The notes: generated from the sequence alone by a model not told the origin. A stretch of 64,000 nt of DNA from Lutacidiplasma sp049802875 (GCA_049802875.1 JBARNH010000005.1:1-64000); one strand, 5' to 3'; shown: positions 31,300 through 40,573, numbered from the stretch's first letter. Translations and numbers: made by a program.

Positions 31300-33918
31300 A
31301 TGCGACTCCGCCATCTTCGGGTCAAGAACATCCGGAGCTACTCGTCCGGAGCGCTCGATTTCGGCGCCGGAACGACCCTGATCTCGGGGGACGTCGGGGC
31401 CGGCAAGACCAGCCTGCTCTACGCCATCGAGATGGCGCTTTTCGGAACCTCCGAGGTCGACGCGGCCTACCTCGTGCGCCACCGCGCGGCCCACGCCGAG
31501 GTCGCGGTCTCCTTCGAGGACGCCGAGCACCGCTACGAGATCTCGCGACGGTTTCGCCGGGTCCGCCGGCGCGGGAAGGAGACGTTCGAGCCGGAGACGA
31601 CCTCGTTCTCGGTCGACGGGGCCAAGACGGAGTACTCCGCGACCGAGCTCCGCCAACGGGTCATCGAACTGCTCGGCTTCCCGGACAACCCGAGTCCGAC
31701 CGCGCACTCCGACCTCTGGCGGTGGGCGGTCTACGTCCCTCAGGAACGAATGCGCGACATCCTGGCGGCGAAGCCCCAGGACCGCCTCGAGACCGTCCGA
31801 AAGGCGCTCGGGGTCGAGAAATACCGAACCGCCGCCGAGAACGCGCAAGACCTCGCGACGGATCTACGACGGAGCGCCCACGGCCGGCGCGCCGAGTCGG
31901 AACTGCTGCGACACTTCGATGACGATTTCGCGTCGGCGACCCAGGAGTCGGACCGACTTCGGGTCGACCGGGCAGCGCTCGCCGAAGCGATCGAGCGCCA
32001 CGGCGACCTCTTGCGAGCGACGCGCGAGCAGCTCGCCCAGGCGGATCGGGCGGTGCGCCAGGCCGAGGCGGACCAACGGGAGTTGAGCAGCCTGGTCCGC
32101 GAAGACGAGGCCGATGCGGCCGCACTCTCCGCCCGGAGCCGGGTCCGGGCGGAGCGACTGGCCGCGATCGACGAGCACCGACGGGAAGCGGAGACCGCAC
32201 GCGGGGAGGCGAGCGACCTCGAGCATCGACGAGAATCGCTCGTGATGCGCGACGCGGAGCGGGTTCGACGACGTTCGGAGCTCGACAGCCTCGCAGCGGA
32301 CCTGCGCCGGCTCCACCAAGCCCGAGCCGACCTCACCGCCGGGGAACGGCGGGTGGGGCCGGCGCAGGAGGCCGTCACCCGGGCTCGATCGGAACAGGAC
32401 GCCACGGTCCAATCCTTCGAGAAAATTGCCCACGAGGGCCCGAGCCACGAGCCGCCGTCGCCGACCTCCCAAACCCTGGACGCACTCGACCGGAAGCTCG
32501 AGGAAGTTCGGGAGGTCGAACGGACCGCCCTCACGGCCGTCACCCGAAGTCAGAGTTCGCTGCACGAGTTCGAGGAGCTGCTGCACGCCGGTGTTTGCCC
32601 CCGGTGCGGCCAGACGGTGCGGCCGGCCGAGTTCGAGCCCCATCGCGCGGAAGCGTTGCACCAATCCGAGGACGCCGAGGAACACTACCGTCGATCGTCG
32701 GCGGAAAGGGCTCGGGTCGAAGGGGAACGACGCGCCCGGGAACGGTACGAGCGAGCCCACGAGCGCTGGCTCCAGGCGGAGCGAGAACGCGCGTCCGCCC
32801 GGTCGGCCGTTCGGGTCGCGGAGGCGAACTCGCTGGCCGCCACCACGGCGCTGGCGGAGACGATGAACGCCGTCGCGGACGCCCGGAGTCGAATCGAGCA
32901 GTGGACCCCGGCGGAGAGTCGGGAAGGGGCGTTGCGGACGGAACTCGAGGCGACCGAGCGGGACCGGGCGCTCGCGGCCGAAGGGGTCGAACGCGCGGCC
33001 CTCGCCGCCGAGAGAACTCGGATGGAATCGGCCGCCGCCGAAGGTCTCGCGTCGGAGGTCGCGCGGATCGATGGGGAGACCGCCCAACTCCGTCGCCGCA
33101 GCGAGGAGCGGGTCCGTCGTATCGAGGCCCTGCGCCGGCTCGTGGAAGGCGCGGAACCGAGCGCCCGACTCCTCCGGGACTCCGAAGCACGGCTCCGGTC
33201 CGAAGAGGCCGCGGCCGAGAACGACCAGCGGGCGCTCGTGAGGGTCGATACGCGTCTCGACGAAGCGGTCCGTCGGGTCACCGAAGCGGAACATGGCCGG
33301 GCGGAGCGCGCGCGTCGAGTGAGCGAAGCCGCGGACCTCGAAACCAAGGCGGCGTGGGTCTCGGGCCCGTTCCGGGTCGCGGTTCTCACGATGGAGCAGA
33401 AGCTGCTGGCGCACGCCCAGGCCGCGTTCGAGCGGAACTTCTCCCGGTATTTCGCCGCCCTCATCGATGACGCCGGGCTCGTCGCCCGGACCGACGTCGC
33501 GTTCACCCCCGCGGTCGCGATCGAGGGAGAGTGGACCCCGGCGGAGGCGCTGAGCGGCGGCGAGCGGACCAGCCTCGCCCTCGCCTTCCGCCTTGCGCTC
33601 GCGCAGGTCGTTCGCTCGCTCGGGAACCTCCGGCTGGATACGATCCTGCTGGACGAACCCACGGACGGATTCTCGCCCGAGCAGGTGGTACGGATGGGCG
33701 AACTGTTGGACGAGCTCGCGCTGCCGCAGGTGATCCTCGTCTCGCACGAGGACGAACTCGCCGGCATCGCGGACCGGGTCGTGCGGGTCGAAAAGGTCGA
33801 CGGGGCGTCGGTCCTCAGCGCCGGCGCGTCCCTCCCCGCGACGGAACCCGGACCCACGCGGAAGAGATCCCCGCTCGAGTCGGAGCCGAGTCCCGCCGGA
33901 CTACCCCCTACGTCATGA
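31300..33918 (+). CDS. rad50: DNA repair ATPase Rad50
   Basis: An 872-aa SMC-like protein. The N-terminal ATPase half has Walker A at about 30-38 (GDVGAGKTS). It is followed by long coiled coils interrupted by the zinc hook CPRC at about 433-436. The second coil and the C-terminal half follow with the signature LSGGERTSLALA (about 750), Walker B ILLDEPTDGF and SHEDEL. Two Rad50s join through the hook and, with Mre11, tether and open DNA ends. A proline/serine-rich tail of about 40 residues follows the ATPase core. The last 11 nt overlap the convergent aldo/keto reductase gene. Confidence 0.95.
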   Translation: MRLRHLRVKNIRSYSSGALDFGAGTTLISGDVGAGKTSLLYAIEMALFGTSEVDAAYLVRHRAAHAEVAVSFEDAEHRYEISRRFRRVRRRGKETFEPETTSFSVDGAKTEYSATELRQRVIELLGFPDNPSPTAHSDLWRWAVYVPQERMRDILAAKPQDRLETVRKALGVEKYRTAAENAQDLATDLRRSAHGRRAESELLRHFDDDFASATQESDRLRVDRAALAEAIERHGDLLRATREQLAQADRAVRQAEADQRELSSLVREDEADAAALSARSRVRAERLAAIDEHRREAETARGEASDLEHRRESLVMRDAERVRRRSELDSLAADLRRLHQARADLTAGERRVGPAQEAVTRARSEQDATVQSFEKIAHEGPSHEPPSPTSQTLDALDRKLEEVREVERTALTAVTRSQSSLHEFEELLHAGVCPRCGQTVRPAEFEPHRAEALHQSEDAEEHYRRSSAERARVEGERRARERYERAHERWLQAERERASARSAVRVAEANSLAATTALAETMNAVADARSRIEQWTPAESREGALRTELEATERDRALAAEGVERAALAAERTRMESAAAEGLASEVARIDGETAQLRRRSEERVRRIEALRRLVEGAEPSARLLRDSEARLRSEEAAAENDQRALVRVDTRLDEAVRRVTEAEHGRAERARRVSEAADLETKAAWVSGPFRVAVLTMEQKLLAHAQAAFERNFSRYFAALIDDAGLVARTDVAFTPAVAIEGEWTPAEALSGGERTSLALAFRLALAQVVRSLGNLRLDTILLDEPTDGFSPEQVVRMGELLDELALPQVILVSHEDELAGIADRVVRVEKVDGASVLSAGASLPATEPGPTRKRSPLESEPSPAGLPPTS

Positions 33919-35014
33919 CGTCGGCGAATCCCGCCGCGTCCCACGGGGGCACGGAGGCGACCTCCAGATTTTCCGAAAGGTGTTCCGAGGACTTCTGGCC
34001 GATGAGCGGTCCGAGGGTGCCCGGCGCGGACCGGGCGAACTGAAGGGCGGTCTGAGCCGGGCTCAGTCCGCGGCGTTTGGGGCCGGCTTTCGCGAGCTGC
34101 CCCTGCAGCAGCGGCACGCTCGAGAAGCACGCGACCCCGAGCCGGTGAGCGGCGCCGAAGAGCGTCATCCGGTCGTCGGCGACGATCTGGTTGTGGACGG
34201 TCGCCGCCTCGGTCATCGCGAGGTTGAACGGGAATTGGATGAATCGAAAGCCGTGACCCTCGCCCCCGACCTTGCGGGCGATCCGCACGGCCGAAGCGAG
34301 CGAGAAATATCCGGGATCGCCTCGTGGGACCCGAAGGCAATCCCAGGTGGCGATCCCGTACGCCCCGAGCGTACCTTCGGTGCGGAGACCTTCGTAGTAG
34401 GCGAAGGCGGCTTCGAGTCGACGCTCGAACTCCTCCCGACCGACCACCGGAAGCTGCGCGTCGGGACCGTTGTGCAGGTAGAGCAGGTCAATCGCCTCGA
34501 TGCCCAGGTTCTTGCGGCTGCGCTCGAACTGGTCGGCGAGGTAGCGGGGCGTCATGGCGTGGCAGTTGTCGACGATCTCGGACGGTTTCAGTACCCCCGG
34601 CCCGATCAGCTCATGGCGGACCCACTGGTCGGCCGGGGTCCGGGACTCGGCATCGGGCGCGAAGTACCCGCTCTTGGTGGCGATGAACACCTCGTCACGC
34701 TCGACCTCCCCTTTCTCGGCGAGGCGCGTGAGCGCGCGACCGATACTGCGTTCGGCGCGCTGGTATCGATAGTTGATCGCGGTGTCGAGTACGTTGACGC
34801 GCCCCGACGTCAAGCAGACCGCCACGGAGTGCTCCACCGCAAGGTCGGTCTCCGCATCGGGCGGCCCGATGTACGTTCCGAGCCCGAGCGAGCTCACCGC
34901 GAGCGCTCCCGGCGCCTCGCGGAAGTGACTCGCCGGAAGTCGTCGCTTGTCAACTCCTCGGGAGCGAAATTGGGCGGTCCCTTCTGGGCTCGCGAGTCCG
35001 GCGAGACGGCCCAT
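33908..35014 (-). CDS. Aldo/keto reductase
   Basis: A 368-aa TIM-barrel oxidoreductase with an apparently complete AKR tetrad. D and Y are in NVLDTAINYRYQRAE, K in IATKSGY and H in IDLLYLHNG. It is longer than typical AKRs because of an insert after the lysine (FAPDAESRTPADQWVRHELIGPG). The C-terminus (GLSPAQTALQFARSAPGTLGPLIGQKSSEHLSENL) would bind NADP. Substrate unknown. Contrast with the degenerate AKR at 58818. Confidence 0.88.
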   Translation of the reverse strand: MGRLAGLASPEGTAQFRSRGVDKRRLPASHFREAPGALAVSSLGLGTYIGPPDAETDLAVEHSVAVCLTSGRVNVLDTAINYRYQRAERSIGRALTRLAEKGEVERDEVFIATKSGYFAPDAESRTPADQWVRHELIGPGVLKPSEIVDNCHAMTPRYLADQFERSRKNLGIEAIDLLYLHNGPDAQLPVVGREEFERRLEAAFAYYEGLRTEGTLGAYGIATWDCLRVPRGDPGYFSLASAVRIARKVGGEGHGFRFIQFPFNLAMTEAATVHNQIVADDRMTLFGAAHRLGVACFSSVPLLQGQLAKAGPKRRGLSPAQTALQFARSAPGTLGPLIGQKSSEHLSENLEVASVPPWDAAGFADVMT

Positions 35015-35120
35015 AGTCGGCTAGGGGGCAACGTCGCTCAAAAGGTAGACCAACGAGGGGGACCGGGAGCCCCTCCGTCACGTTGAAACGCGTCGCGGGG
35101 CTGCCCAACCCGTCCTCCCC

Positions 35121-35258
35121 ATGCCTCGCCGGAAGTACGGCCGCCTGCGAAAACCCATCCCGCCGGTACCTCCGGAGAAGTGCCGGTTCTGTCGGCTCGG
35201 CCGGCCGTGTCCGGTCCACCCGCGGAACTCGCTACCGCACCCTCGGCCCCCGGGCTAA
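35121..35258 (+). CDS. 45-aa basic protein with a C-x2-C...C-x2-H knuckle
   Basis: This short frame reads MPRRKYGRLRKPIPPVPPEK, followed by CRFCRLGRPCPVHPRN. Three cysteines and one histidine are spaced like a small zinc knuckle, and the N-terminus is arginine/lysine-rich. It lies in the gap between the divergent aldo/keto reductase gene and the convergent radical SAM gene, whose stop it overlaps by 4 nt. Product unknown. The zinc-site pattern and composition favour a real gene, but GC-rich DNA yields short open frames often. Confidence 0.4.
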   Translation: MPRRKYGRLRKPIPPVPPEKCRFCRLGRPCPVHPRNSLPHPRPPG

Positions 35259-36697
35259 GGGGCCGCTCGAGCCGGGGGACGCTTTCCGACCAGAAGCGGA
35301 GTCGCCACCCTCTCGTGAAACCGGTCCGCGGCGTGGCCGATACGTTCCACCACCCGTGGGGATAGGTGTTCTCGAGCCTTTCCTAGGGCGGCCTCGAAAT
35401 CGAAGCGGGCCTGCTGCCAGCGGTAGAGCCCCTCGGGGTACGCGGCCTCGTAGAGCAGGGTCGAGCCTCCCGACCGGTGGGTGTGTTTCCCGCCCCCCAT
35501 CAACCGATCCTTGACGGTGTCGTAGAAACGGGTACCCGGAACGGGGACCGCGATCGAGACGGAGTACTCCTCGGGGCTGAACCGCCGGAACAGGCGGAGC
35601 GTGGCTTCGATGTCCTCGAGGGTCTCCCCGGGATAGCCCAGCATGAGGAACCAGAACTGACGGATCCCCTCGTGCCGCAGTGCCGCGGCGGTGCGTTCGA
35701 CCTGCGCGAGACGCGTCCCCCGGTTCATGAGGTCGAGCATCTTCTGACTGCCCGACTCCACGCCGACGTAGACGCGTTCGAGCCCGGCGGTCCTCATCCG
35801 GCGGAGCAGGTCGGGTTTGAGCAGGTCGACCCGGGCGAGACACTCCCACCGAAGGTCGAGGTGCTCCTCCGTCAGGAGGGTGAGGAGACGGTCGATCCAG
35901 GGTCGGGAGACTCCGAAGACGTCGTCGCAGAAGCGGACGTAATCGACACGGTACTTCTCCTTCAGCGAACGAAGCTCCGCGATCACGCGTTCGGGCGATT
36001 GCTGCCGGTACGTCCGGCCGAAGGTCGGCTTCGAGCACCAGGAGCAATCGAACGGGCACCCCCGGGAAGTGAGGACCGCCGCCCGTCGCTCGCCCACCGC
36101 GCGGCGCCATCGTCCGAGATACGCTTCCATGTCGACCAGGTCCCAGGCGGGGAGGGGAAGGGCGTCGAGATCACGGAGGAACGGACGCGGCGGTCCCCGC
36201 ACGAGACGACCTTCCCGCCGAACCGTCAGTCCCGGTATGCCGGACGGGTCGAGCCCGTCGTGGACGCTTCTCGCAAGGTCGACCAGGGCGCTCTCCCCTT
36301 CGCCGGGGACGACGGCGTCGAACCCGGCCGTCAGGTACTCCAGTGGTCGAGTCGCCGCGTCGGGGCCCCCCGCCACGGCAAACGCTCCCTCGACGCGCGC
36401 CCGCTCAGCGACTTCGGCGGCCCGAGCGTGCGTCAGCGTCTTGGTATGCACTCCGACGACGTCCGGACGGAAACTCCGGATCTGCGTCGTGACGGGTCGT
36501 GAGTCCCGCGCGAAGGTGAGGTCCACCATCGCGACCTCGATCCCATGGTCCCGAAGGTAGGCACCGAGGGTGAGGAGGCCGAGCGATGGGTAGAGTTCCA
36601 CGTACTTCCGCTCCATCGGGTCCTCCCGAGCGACGTACGGGTCGACGAGGAGCACCCGGGGGGTGCTCCCGACTCCGGGGCGGACGGGCTCAGTCAT
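35255..36697 (-). CDS. B12-binding-domain radical SAM protein
   Basis: A 480-aa protein. An N-terminal cobalamin-binding-like domain covers about 1-170 (VLLVDPYV..., PDVVGVHTKTLTH, FDAVVPGEGESALVDLA). The radical SAM core starts near 205, with its cluster motif C-x3-C-x2-C in SRGCPFDCSWCSK. Further core signatures are RFCDDVFGVS, VYVGVESGSQKMLDLMNRG and FWFLMLGYPGETLEDIEAT. The family includes methyltransferases and rearrangement enzymes such as those for lipids, hopanoids and bacteriochlorophyll. The substrate cannot be read from sequence. A ferredoxin gene overlaps its start by 8 nt and may supply electrons. Confidence 0.9.
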   Translation of the reverse strand: MTEPVRPGVGSTPRVLLVDPYVAREDPMERKYVELYPSLGLLTLGAYLRDHGIEVAMVDLTFARDSRPVTTQIRSFRPDVVGVHTKTLTHARAAEVAERARVEGAFAVAGGPDAATRPLEYLTAGFDAVVPGEGESALVDLARSVHDGLDPSGIPGLTVRREGRLVRGPPRPFLRDLDALPLPAWDLVDMEAYLGRWRRAVGERRAAVLTSRGCPFDCSWCSKPTFGRTYRQQSPERVIAELRSLKEKYRVDYVRFCDDVFGVSRPWIDRLLTLLTEEHLDLRWECLARVDLLKPDLLRRMRTAGLERVYVGVESGSQKMLDLMNRGTRLAQVERTAAALRHEGIRQFWFLMLGYPGETLEDIEATLRLFRRFSPEEYSVSIAVPVPGTRFYDTVKDRLMGGGKHTHRSGGSTLLYEAAYPEGLYRWQQARFDFEAALGKAREHLSPRVVERIGHAADRFHERVATPLLVGKRPPARAAP

Positions 36698-36890
36698 CGG
36701 CCCTTCGTCGCCGCGGCACGGCGCGACCCCCTGAGATTGCCCCGACCGGGCAGTACGGGACGCACCACCCGCACTCCGTGCAGTGCGGGAGGACTTCGAG
36801 GCGCGTCGGATTGAGTTCTAGGGCGTTGGGAGGGCAGACGCCCGTACAAAGACCGCAGAGCACGCAGGTGTCCGGGTCGACGTCGATCAC
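36690..36890 (-). CDS. 2[4Fe-4S] ferredoxin
   Basis: A 66-aa protein with two cluster motifs, CVLCGLCTGVCP and CTECGWCVPYCP, and a short basic tail. The start at GTG 36890 gives the family-typical N-terminus VIDVDPDTC. A longer frame to 36956 would run through the TATA box (minus CTTTAATATGG, about 36941-36951), so it is rejected. Its stop overlaps the radical SAM gene's start, and it probably delivers low-potential electrons to that enzyme. Confidence 0.85.
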   Translation of the reverse strand: MIDVDPDTCVLCGLCTGVCPPNALELNPTRLEVLPHCTECGWCVPYCPVGAISGGRAVPRRRRADD

Positions 36891-37019
36891 GTTCCATCGG
36901 TGGAAGCGGGGAATGCGCTCCCGCCCGTTCCACCGGCACCGCCATATTAAAGGCACCTGCCGGCGAGCGAACCGCGGGAAGCCGGCGGCGGGGGTGGGCC
37001 CGGATCCTTTCCCGTCCCG

Positions 37020-37412
37020 TTACGGTTTTGCGGCCACCGGTGTCGGGTGCAGGGCGTGGCCGAGCGCCGCATACCCTGTGAGCGCACACTTGACCCGGAC
37101 GGGGGAAAGTGGAATCCCCAACGACTGAAGTACCTCTTCTTGCGAGAGGCGTCCGGCCTCGTCGAGCGAGAGGCCGGCGACCTTCTCGGTCAGCATCGAC
37201 GTGCTCGCCACACTGATCGCGCAGCCGTCGCCCTGGAATCGGACCTCCTGGATCTTCTGGGAGGTGGGGTCGAGCTTCAACCGGAGGGTGATGTGGTCTC
37301 CGCAGAGGGGGTTAGATTCCTCTCCGACCCGGTCGGCTCCTTCCAGCGGACCGAAGTTCCGGGGCGCGCGATAGTGCTGGAGAATGACCTCCTGATACAT
37401 GTCGTAGGCCAT
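37020..37412 (-). CDS. sufU: SufU/IscU-type Fe-S cluster scaffold
   Basis: A 130-aa protein from ATG 37412, beginning MAYDMYQEVILQHYRAPRNFGPLEG. The three conserved cysteines are in NPLCGDH, GDGCAIS and VRVKCALTG, with Asp in CGD. The spacing between the second and third cysteines includes the SufU-type insert (SLDEAGRLSQEEVLQSLGIPLSPVR). SufU accepts sulfur from SufS, or provides a scaffold. The gene is divergent from sufD and has its own TATA box (37449-37454) about 39 nt upstream. Confidence 0.9.
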   Translation of the reverse strand: MAYDMYQEVILQHYRAPRNFGPLEGADRVGEESNPLCGDHITLRLKLDPTSQKIQEVRFQGDGCAISVASTSMLTEKVAGLSLDEAGRLSQEEVLQSLGIPLSPVRVKCALTGYAALGHALHPTPVAAKP

Positions 37413-37448
37413 ATTCCGTTCCCCTCGACCGGAGTGACCGGTGGGCGG

Positions 37449-37454
37449 TATAAA
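37449..37454 (-). promoter_or_regulatory. TATA box of sufU
   Basis: Minus-strand TTTATA about 39 nt upstream of the ATG at 37412 predicts a leader of about 13 nt. Confidence 0.6.
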
Positions 37455-37518
37455 GGCGAGCCGCCCGGTGAACCTCGAGTAACGGCGTGCCGTACTGCCG
37501 CTTCCACGGAGAGCATTT

Positions 37519-37526
37519 CTTATAAA
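37519..37526 (+). promoter_or_regulatory. TATA box of sufD
   Basis: CTTATAAA is centred about 26 nt upstream of the sufD ATG at 37549, predicting a leaderless mRNA. Confidence 0.7.
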
Positions 37527-37541
37527 CACACTTGAGTGTGT
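37526..37541. promoter_or_regulatory. Candidate SufR operator: ACACACT-TG-AGTGTGT
   Basis: Perfect 7-nt arms separated by 2 nt lie between the TATA box and the predicted transcript start of sufD, the classic place for an archaeal repressor. The right arm belongs to a 12-nt sequence, GTGTGTAAATCC (37536-37547), repeated exactly at 42706-42717 between sufC and sufR. Binding by SufR is inference. Confidence 0.5.
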
Positions 37542-37548
37542 AAATCCA

Positions 37549-38946
37549 ATGGCCGCCGCTGCCGCTCCCCGGTTCGATCAATGGATCTCCCCCGAACAGG
37601 TCCGGGAGCTCTCCCAAGCGCAGTCGGACCCCCCCGCCTTCCGTCAGGTCCGGGAAGACGCCTTCGACCGATTCCAACGTTTACCGATCGAACCGAACCC
37701 GTTGTACCGCGGATACGGGTACTTTTCGAACGTCGACCTGTCTCAGCTGGAACCGTCCGCGTCGGGTTCCGCCGTCCCGACGCCGGCACCACTGCCCGGA
37801 GCCATTCGGATCGTCCAGGATGCGGGCGGGACTCACGTGCATCTCCCGTCCGAGTTGAGGGATGCGGGATTCTCGGTTCGAACGTTGCCGGAGATTTGGT
37901 CCGGGCCAGCGGACGGCGTCGGTGCCTTTCTCCGAGGCGCGGAAGAGCCCGTGGACCGGCTCTCCGCCCTGGCGACGACCCTCCTGAATCGCGGCTATCG
38001 GTTGGAGATCCCGGACGGTTATCCGTCGCCCGTACGGGTCCAGGACATCACCGTTCTCTCGGTCCCCCACCAGGCGTTGTCGGTCCGTCGGTCGATCCGT
38101 TCCGGCGCGTCGACCCAGCTATTGTTCACCGAGGAGGTCTACTCGACCCCGGGGCCTAACCGACCGCAACGGGTCTACGGGTCGAGCACCGACCTCGACC
38201 TCGGCGCCCGTTCGAAGACCGTGTTCCTCACCGTCCACGCGCCCGACCTCCGGGCCGTATCCATCTACCGACGGACGGCCACCGTAGGCGACGCGGGGCG
38301 GCTCGCCTGGATGTTCAACGGCCTCGGAGGGTTCCGTTCGAAAATGAGAAACCGGACCGTCCTCTCGGGCGTGGGCTCGAACGTCGACGACCTCCAGTCG
38401 TTCTACGGCGCGAAGGACCAGGCGTTCGACAGCTCCGTCGATATGACCCACGTCGCCACGGACACGCACGGTCAGTCGATCACGCGCGGGGTGTTCACGG
38501 ACGACGCCCGCGGCATGAGCCGGGGGCTCGTTCGGATCGAGCACGAAGCCCGGCGGACGATCAGTTTCCTTTCCGAACACGCGATGCTGCTCTCCCGCGG
38601 GGCGCGGTCCGATACGATCCCGATACTGGAGATCCTCTGCCGCGACGTGAAAGCGACCCACTCGACCTCGGTCGCGCCGGTCGACCCGGAGAAGGTGTTC
38701 TACCTCGAGTCGCGAGGGATCACGACCTCCGACTCGATCCGAATGATCGGGGAGGGGTTCCTCTCGTACGTCCTTGACCGGGCGCCGATCGCCCGCCTGC
38801 GGGACGTCATCTACCCCTCCCTGGCCGCCCGGTGGGACGGCCACGAGATCGCGTGGACCTCGGACGCGTACCCGGCGCTCCCCGCACTCGAGGTCTCGGG
38901 GACCGAGAGCGCCCCCGAATGGCGGTTCGACGCGAAGCTGCGCTAG
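37549..38946 (+). CDS. sufD: Fe-S assembly protein SufD
   Basis: A 465-aa member of the SufB/SufD family. The C-terminal beta-helix core is recognisable (RTVLSGVGSNVDDLQSFYGAKDQAFDSSVDMTHVATDTHGQSITRGVFTDDARGMSRGLVRIE), and the C-terminus YLESRGITTSDSIRMIGEGFLSYVLDRAP matches the interface segment. The helix-rich N-terminus (PRFDQWISPEQVRELSQAQ) is SufD-like, whereas the gene at 39059 is a clear SufB. SufB, SufC and SufD form the scaffold complex for cluster building. The promoter contains a 16-bp inverted repeat. Confidence 0.9.
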   Translation: MAAAAAPRFDQWISPEQVRELSQAQSDPPAFRQVREDAFDRFQRLPIEPNPLYRGYGYFSNVDLSQLEPSASGSAVPTPAPLPGAIRIVQDAGGTHVHLPSELRDAGFSVRTLPEIWSGPADGVGAFLRGAEEPVDRLSALATTLLNRGYRLEIPDGYPSPVRVQDITVLSVPHQALSVRRSIRSGASTQLLFTEEVYSTPGPNRPQRVYGSSTDLDLGARSKTVFLTVHAPDLRAVSIYRRTATVGDAGRLAWMFNGLGGFRSKMRNRTVLSGVGSNVDDLQSFYGAKDQAFDSSVDMTHVATDTHGQSITRGVFTDDARGMSRGLVRIEHEARRTISFLSEHAMLLSRGARSDTIPILEILCRDVKATHSTSVAPVDPEKVFYLESRGITTSDSIRMIGEGFLSYVLDRAPIARLRDVIYPSLAARWDGHEIAWTSDAYPALPALEVSGTESAPEWRFDAKLR

Positions 38947-39058
38947 CGGACCGACGGTCCCGACACGAGCGGGTACTCCCCGGTGGAACGTACGTCCGGG
39001 CGACGATCGCTGTACGATGGGTACGAGGCAGTCGCCGCGGAGGACGAGGCGCGCCGGT

Positions 39059-40471
39059 CTAGCCGACCGCGCCCGTCATCTCGAGCTGGATCAGCCGGTT
39101 GAGCTCGAGAGCGTAGTCCATCGGCAGCTCCTTCGCGAACTCGGCGAGGAATCCCATGAGGATCAGGTGGATCGCGTCCGACTCGTTGAGGCCGCGGCTC
39201 ATCAGGTAGAAGATCTGCTCCTCGCCGATCTTGCCGACGACCGCCTCATGCGTGATCGTCGCGTCCTCTTCGTGGATCTCGTTGTAGGGGTAGGTGTCCG
39301 AACGGCCCAGTTCGTCGGGGAGCAAGGCGTCGCACCGGACCGCCGCCTTCACTCCCGTCGCCCCCGGAGCGACGTGGAGGAGCCCCCGGTAGCTGGTCTG
39401 CCCGCCGCGGATAGCGATCGACTTCGCGATGATCTTGCTCGAGGTGTCGGGGGCCGAGTGCACGGCCTTCGCGCCGGAGTCGATGATCTGGCCTTCGCTC
39501 GCGAAGGCGACCGAGAGGATATCGGCGCGGGCCCCGCGCCCCTTGAGGTAGACGGAGGGATACTTCATCGTCACCTTGGAGCCCATGTTCCCGTCGACCC
39601 ACTCGACCAGCGCCTGCTCGTAGGCGACGGCACGCTTCGTCACGAGGTTGTAGACGTTCTTCGACCAGTTCTGGACGGTCGTGTAGCGGACCTTCGCGTA
39701 CGGCTCGGCGACGACCTCGACGACCGCCGCGTGCAACGAGTCGGTCGAATAGACCGGAGCGGTGCAGCCTTCGATGTAGTGCACCTTTGCGCCCTTGTCC
39801 GCAATGATCAGCGTCCGCTCGAACTGTCCGACGTTCTTCGCGTTGATACGGAAGTACGCCTGGAGTGGGATGCCGCATTCGACGCCGGGCGGGATGTAGA
39901 CGAAGCTCCCTCCGGACCAGACGGCGCTGTTGAGGGCGGAGAATTTGTTGTCGTTGTACGGGACGATCTTTCCAAAGTACTTCCGGACGATCTCGGGGTG
40001 TTCCTTGACCGCCGTATCGGTGTCGCAGAAGATGATACCCTTCGCCGCGAGGTCCTCTCGGAGCTTGTGGTACATCGTGCCGCTGTCGTACTGGGCACCC
40101 ACGCCCCCGAAGTACTCGCGCTCCGCCTTGGGGATACCGAGCTTCTCGAACGTGTTCTTGATGTCCGCGGGGAGGTCGTCCCAGCTCTTTTTGGTCTCTC
40201 CCTCCAGCATCGGGTTCGCGTAGTACGTGTACGCGTCGAAATCGATCTCGTCGAGGCTCGGTCCCCAGTCCGGCATCGGGCGCTGGACGAAGTGCTCGTA
40301 GGCGCGGAGCCGGTAGTCGAGCATCCAGCCGGGCTCGTCCTTGAACTTCGAGATCTGCTCGACGACCTCTCGAGAGAGACCCTTGGCGATTCGGAGACGG
40401 TAGGTCTCGGGGTCCTTGAAGTCGTACCGCGTGTAGTCGAGCGGAGTGACCTCCTGAGCGGTCTGCGCCAT
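39059..40471 (-). CDS. sufB: Fe-S assembly scaffold SufB
   Basis: A 470-aa protein from ATG 40471 (MAQTAQEVTPLDYTRYDFKDP). It carries the SufB hallmarks GVGAQYDSGTMYH, SFVYIPPGVECGIPLQAYFRIN, VHYIEGCTAP and RGLLHVAPGATGVKAAVRCDALL. Conserved cysteines that handle persulfide are present. The C-terminal YLMSRGLNESDAIHLILMGFLAEF forms the SufD contact. Upstream in-frame codons precede the TATA box (40502-40511) and are not translated. It follows sufS by 154 nt with its own promoter and converges with sufD. Confidence 0.96.
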   Translation of the reverse strand: MAQTAQEVTPLDYTRYDFKDPETYRLRIAKGLSREVVEQISKFKDEPGWMLDYRLRAYEHFVQRPMPDWGPSLDEIDFDAYTYYANPMLEGETKKSWDDLPADIKNTFEKLGIPKAEREYFGGVGAQYDSGTMYHKLREDLAAKGIIFCDTDTAVKEHPEIVRKYFGKIVPYNDNKFSALNSAVWSGGSFVYIPPGVECGIPLQAYFRINAKNVGQFERTLIIADKGAKVHYIEGCTAPVYSTDSLHAAVVEVVAEPYAKVRYTTVQNWSKNVYNLVTKRAVAYEQALVEWVDGNMGSKVTMKYPSVYLKGRGARADILSVAFASEGQIIDSGAKAVHSAPDTSSKIIAKSIAIRGGQTSYRGLLHVAPGATGVKAAVRCDALLPDELGRSDTYPYNEIHEEDATITHEAVVGKIGEEQIFYLMSRGLNESDAIHLILMGFLAEFAKELPMDYALELNRLIQLEMTGAVG

Positions 40472-40501
40472 GAATGCCTCGGTCAATTCGAGCACCCCGG
40501 T

Positions 40502-40511
40502 GTATTTAAAT
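40502..40511 (-). promoter_or_regulatory. TATA box of sufB
   Basis: Minus-strand ATTTAAATAC is centred about 36 nt upstream of the sufB ATG, giving a predicted leader near 10 nt. Confidence 0.65.
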
Positions 40512-40573
40512 GAGAGGTCGCCCCCGTAGCGACACCGGTACTCCACGCCGTGGGACAACGAGAGAACGCGTTG

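Noticed and set aside
31864..34340. Long minus-strand frames opposite rad50
   Set aside because: Arg/Ser/Leu-rich antisense of coiled-coil codons, without promoter or motif.
36891..36956. Longer ferredoxin start (GTG at 36956)
   Set aside because: The extra codons run through the TATA box and would add an unusual Arg/Trp-rich lead; GTG 36890 gives the normal family start.
40472..40558. Extended SufB start at 40558
   Set aside because: The TATA box at 40502-40511 lies inside this extension, so it cannot be translated from that promoter.
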